A stretch of 8,547 bases of DNA from Treponema sp. (GTDB lineage: Bacteria > Spirochaetota > Spirochaetia > Treponematales > Breznakiellaceae), in NCBI GenBank assembly GCA_031288575.1, contig JAITRD010000207.1, positions 1 through 8,547 on the forward strand, written 5' to 3'. A model generated the notes under the pieces. The model was given only the letters and a program-made list of their open reading frames with translations. It had not been told where the DNA came from and did not search any database. Positions 7,896 through 8,547 of this stretch are shown here, one piece after another. How positions within the stretch are numbered: position 1 is the stretch's first letter; each line of letters starts with the position of its first letter. Made by a program: the position numbers and the translations under genes.

Positions 7896-7922
7896 TGTCA
7901 AGGATAGGGCGGTTTTGTCCGC

Positions 7923-7944
7923 AGGGCTCCCGCATTTACTTTTA
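7923..7944 (+). repeat. Left terminal inverted repeat of element copy 2
   Basis: AGGGCTCC followed by C and GCATTTACTTTTA. It is the reverse complement of 8283-8304 at 21 of 22 positions. The same block, minus its outermost base, ends copy 1 at 305-325. Confidence 0.8.
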
Positions 7945-7974
7945 TAACCTACTGTTGAATTGTAACAAAAATAA

Positions 7975-8125
7975 CCGTCTGGGAGGGCAAGATTCCCATG
8001 GGGGTCACGCTTGCTTTGCGCTAGCAAACTTTGTCGTTGTTCTTGGGAGCTCGATGGCGCAAAGATTCGTTCAAAGGCCCATATGGGTCCTATGACCCCC
8101 ATGGTAATCTTGCCCTCCCAGACGG
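7975..8125 (+). other. Long stem-loop of element copy 2
   Basis: Arms 7975-8007 and 8093-8125 are complementary at 32 of 33 positions; the only mismatch is at 7995. The 85-nt loop contains an inner 8-bp stem, CTTTGCGC (8014-8021) with GCGCAAAG (8057-8064). Relative to copy 1 the arms carry five paired substitutions that preserve base pairing, and the inner stem swaps an A-T pair for G-C. It lacks a U-tract and so is not a standard terminator. Confidence 0.8.
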
Positions 8126-8154
8126 CCTTATGTTCCGTTTAATAGGTGAGGCCG

Positions 8155-8171
8155 TAAAGGCAGGGCCTTTA
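8155..8171 (+). other. Small hairpin in element copy 2
   Basis: TAAAGGC (8155-8161) and GCCTTTA (8165-8171) form a perfect 7-bp stem with a 3-nt loop. An alternative stem AGGCC/GGCCT (8149-8153 with 8164-8168) overlaps it. It lies at the position of the 101-117 hairpin of copy 1. Confidence 0.45.
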
Positions 8172-8213
8172 AAGGGAAGAAATTTCTGGATGAGGGGGGA
8201 TGACGGGCTATCC

Positions 8214-8276
8214 GCCGCAAAAAGAGGGTAGTGAGCGGTTTAATGCTCCGTTGCCATGGGCTTTTTCCTTTGCGGC
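8214..8276 (+). other. Inverted repeat near the right end of element copy 2
   Basis: GCCGCAAA (8214-8221) and TTTGCGGC (8269-8276) are perfectly complementary over 8 bp and enclose 47 nt. The matching part of copy 1 is diverged and cut by the window edge, so conservation cannot be judged. Confidence 0.4.
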
Positions 8277-8282
8277 TTAAGT

Positions 8283-8304
8283 TAAAAGTAAATGCTGGAG
8301 CCCT
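8283..8304 (+). repeat. Right terminal inverted repeat of element copy 2
   Basis: TAAAAGTAAATGC, T, GGAGCCCT; inverted match to 7923-7944 (21/22) and direct match to copy 1's outer end at 305-325. Its GGAGCCCT also pairs with AGGGCTCC at 8311-8318 across a 6-nt loop, giving an 8-bp terminal hairpin that copy 1 does not keep in this form. Confidence 0.8.
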
Positions 8305-8323
8305 GGGGGCAGGGCTCCCGACA

Positions 8324-8352
8324 TTGACAACAAGGGCATATTTATAAAGAAT
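8324..8352 (+). promoter_or_regulatory. Weak candidate promoter for the radical SAM gene
   Basis: TTGACA (8324-8329) is a perfect -35 hexamer. At 17 nt spacing the -10 would be AAGAAT (8347-8352, 4/6). A better-looking TATAAA at 8343-8348 is only 13 nt away. The -35 is the outermost part of element copy 2, as for valS and copy 1. Confidence 0.3.
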
Positions 8353-8357
8353 TGGGG

Positions 8358-8387
8358 CTGTTCATAATGCCGGGATTTTCTGAACAG
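8358..8387 (+). promoter_or_regulatory. Dyad in the leader of the radical SAM gene
   Basis: CTGTTCA (8358-8364) and TGAACAG (8381-8387) are perfect inverted half-sites around a 16-nt loop, 27 nt before the ATG. It could be an operator or a leader RNA hairpin. I do not recognise it as a site for a named regulator. Confidence 0.35.
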
Positions 8388-8414
8388 GGCCTGTAAGATA
8401 CGGGGGAGGGTTTT

Positions 8415-8547
8415 ATGTTGAACGCAACGGTTTTAAGCCACGGCGGCATCATGGTTAATTACGCCTGTACCGCCGCGTGCCGGCATTGTCTTTACGCCTG
8501 TTCGCCCACCCGGACGGGGGGATATATCGGCGCCGAAAAGATCCGGG
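8415..8547 (+). CDS. Radical SAM protein, N-terminal fragment
   Basis: Only the first 44 residues are present before the window ends. They contain C18-x3-C22-x2-C25 (in NYACTAACRHC), the motif that holds the [4Fe-4S] cluster of radical S-adenosylmethionine enzymes, and an extra cysteine at C29. The cluster lies very near the N-terminus, following a short strand, as in the plain radical SAM barrel with no N-terminal accessory domain. The ATG at 8415 has a strong ribosome binding site, GGGAGGG at 8404-8410; a second ATG at 8451 is less likely. The substrate and the subfamily cannot be named from this fragment. The intergenic element copy 2 lies directly upstream. Confidence 0.85.
   Translation, partial: MLNATVLSHGGIMVNYACTAACRHCLYACSPTRTGGYIGAEKIR

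Larger units (their letters stand above)
7896..8329 (+). repeat. Copy 2 of the structured dispersed element (complete)
   Basis: This 434-bp intergenic segment is the better-preserved copy of the element that also occupies 1-351 in reverse. Its edges are set by TGTCAA at 7896-7901 and TTGACA at 8324-8329, the outermost bases that match each other and copy 1's end; the exact edge is uncertain by several bases. Inside are terminal inverted repeats (7923-7944 and 8283-8304), a 33-bp hairpin (7975-8125), and smaller stems at 8155-8171 and 8214-8276. No target-site duplication is evident next to the chosen edges. Open frames across it are not conserved in frame with copy 1. The combination suggests a non-autonomous MITE-like element or a structured RNA gene. 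Confidence 0.8.

Noticed and set aside
7890..8335. Target-site duplication next to element copy 2
   Set aside because: GCCGCC on the left and ACAAGG on the right do not match, and the exact element edges are uncertain.
1..8547. CRISPR array, tRNA or rRNA
   Set aside because: No regularly spaced short repeats and no cloverleaf or rRNA-like sequence were seen. The repeats present are long, inverted and only two in number.

Overview
The window looks like a piece of a spirochaete chromosome, most plausibly a Treponema of the termite-gut type. This is an inference from three things: GC-rich coding, a lipoprotein signal ending LVSC on a proline-rich TPR protein, and the overall gene mix. Nothing in the sequence proves it. 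Five complete protein genes and one partial gene are visible, with no tRNA, rRNA, CRISPR array or transposase gene.

Layout. Positions 1-351 hold one copy (copy 1, minus orientation) of a long structured non-coding repeat that runs off the left edge. Its outer end contributes the -35 half of a good promoter for valS (395-3154, valyl-tRNA synthetase). A small HD-domain protein (3189-3737) with the active-site pattern of stand-alone (p)ppGpp hydrolases follows 34 nt after valS on the same strand. Convergent to these, and read leftward from 7790, is a tight three-gene operon: a TPR lipoprotein (7790-6309), a TraB/PrgY-family membrane protein whose ATG directly follows the preceding stop codon (6308-5106), and a MATE-family multidrug exporter (5083-3749, probable TTG start). 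A second, full-length copy of the structured repeat (copy 2, plus orientation, about 7896-8329) lies beyond the operon. It is followed by a short leader with a 7-bp dyad and by the start of a radical SAM gene (8415 onward, cut by the window end).

The most unusual content is the repeat pair. The two copies are homologous over at least 300 nt, in opposite orientation, and bracket the five complete genes. Each has a 33-bp inverted repeat that can fold into a long hairpin with a nested smaller stem. The two arms of the long stem differ between the copies at five positions, and at each of these both arms have changed together, so pairing is preserved (copy 1 G-C, copy 2 T-A, and so on). This argues that the folded form is maintained, either as a structured RNA, as a MITE-like mobile DNA palindrome, or by arm-to-arm gene conversion. 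Copy 2 also has near-perfect 22-nt terminal inverted repeats (21/22). All three visible element ends carry a GGAGCCC block followed 20-22 nt later by TTGACA or TTGAAC.

How the genes may work together: valS and the HD hydrolase could couple tRNA charging to alarmone turnover. The TPR lipoprotein, TraB and MATE genes look like an envelope-associated set (one lipid-anchored scaffold, one C-terminally membrane-anchored protein, one polytopic exporter). Both links are inferred from proximity only.
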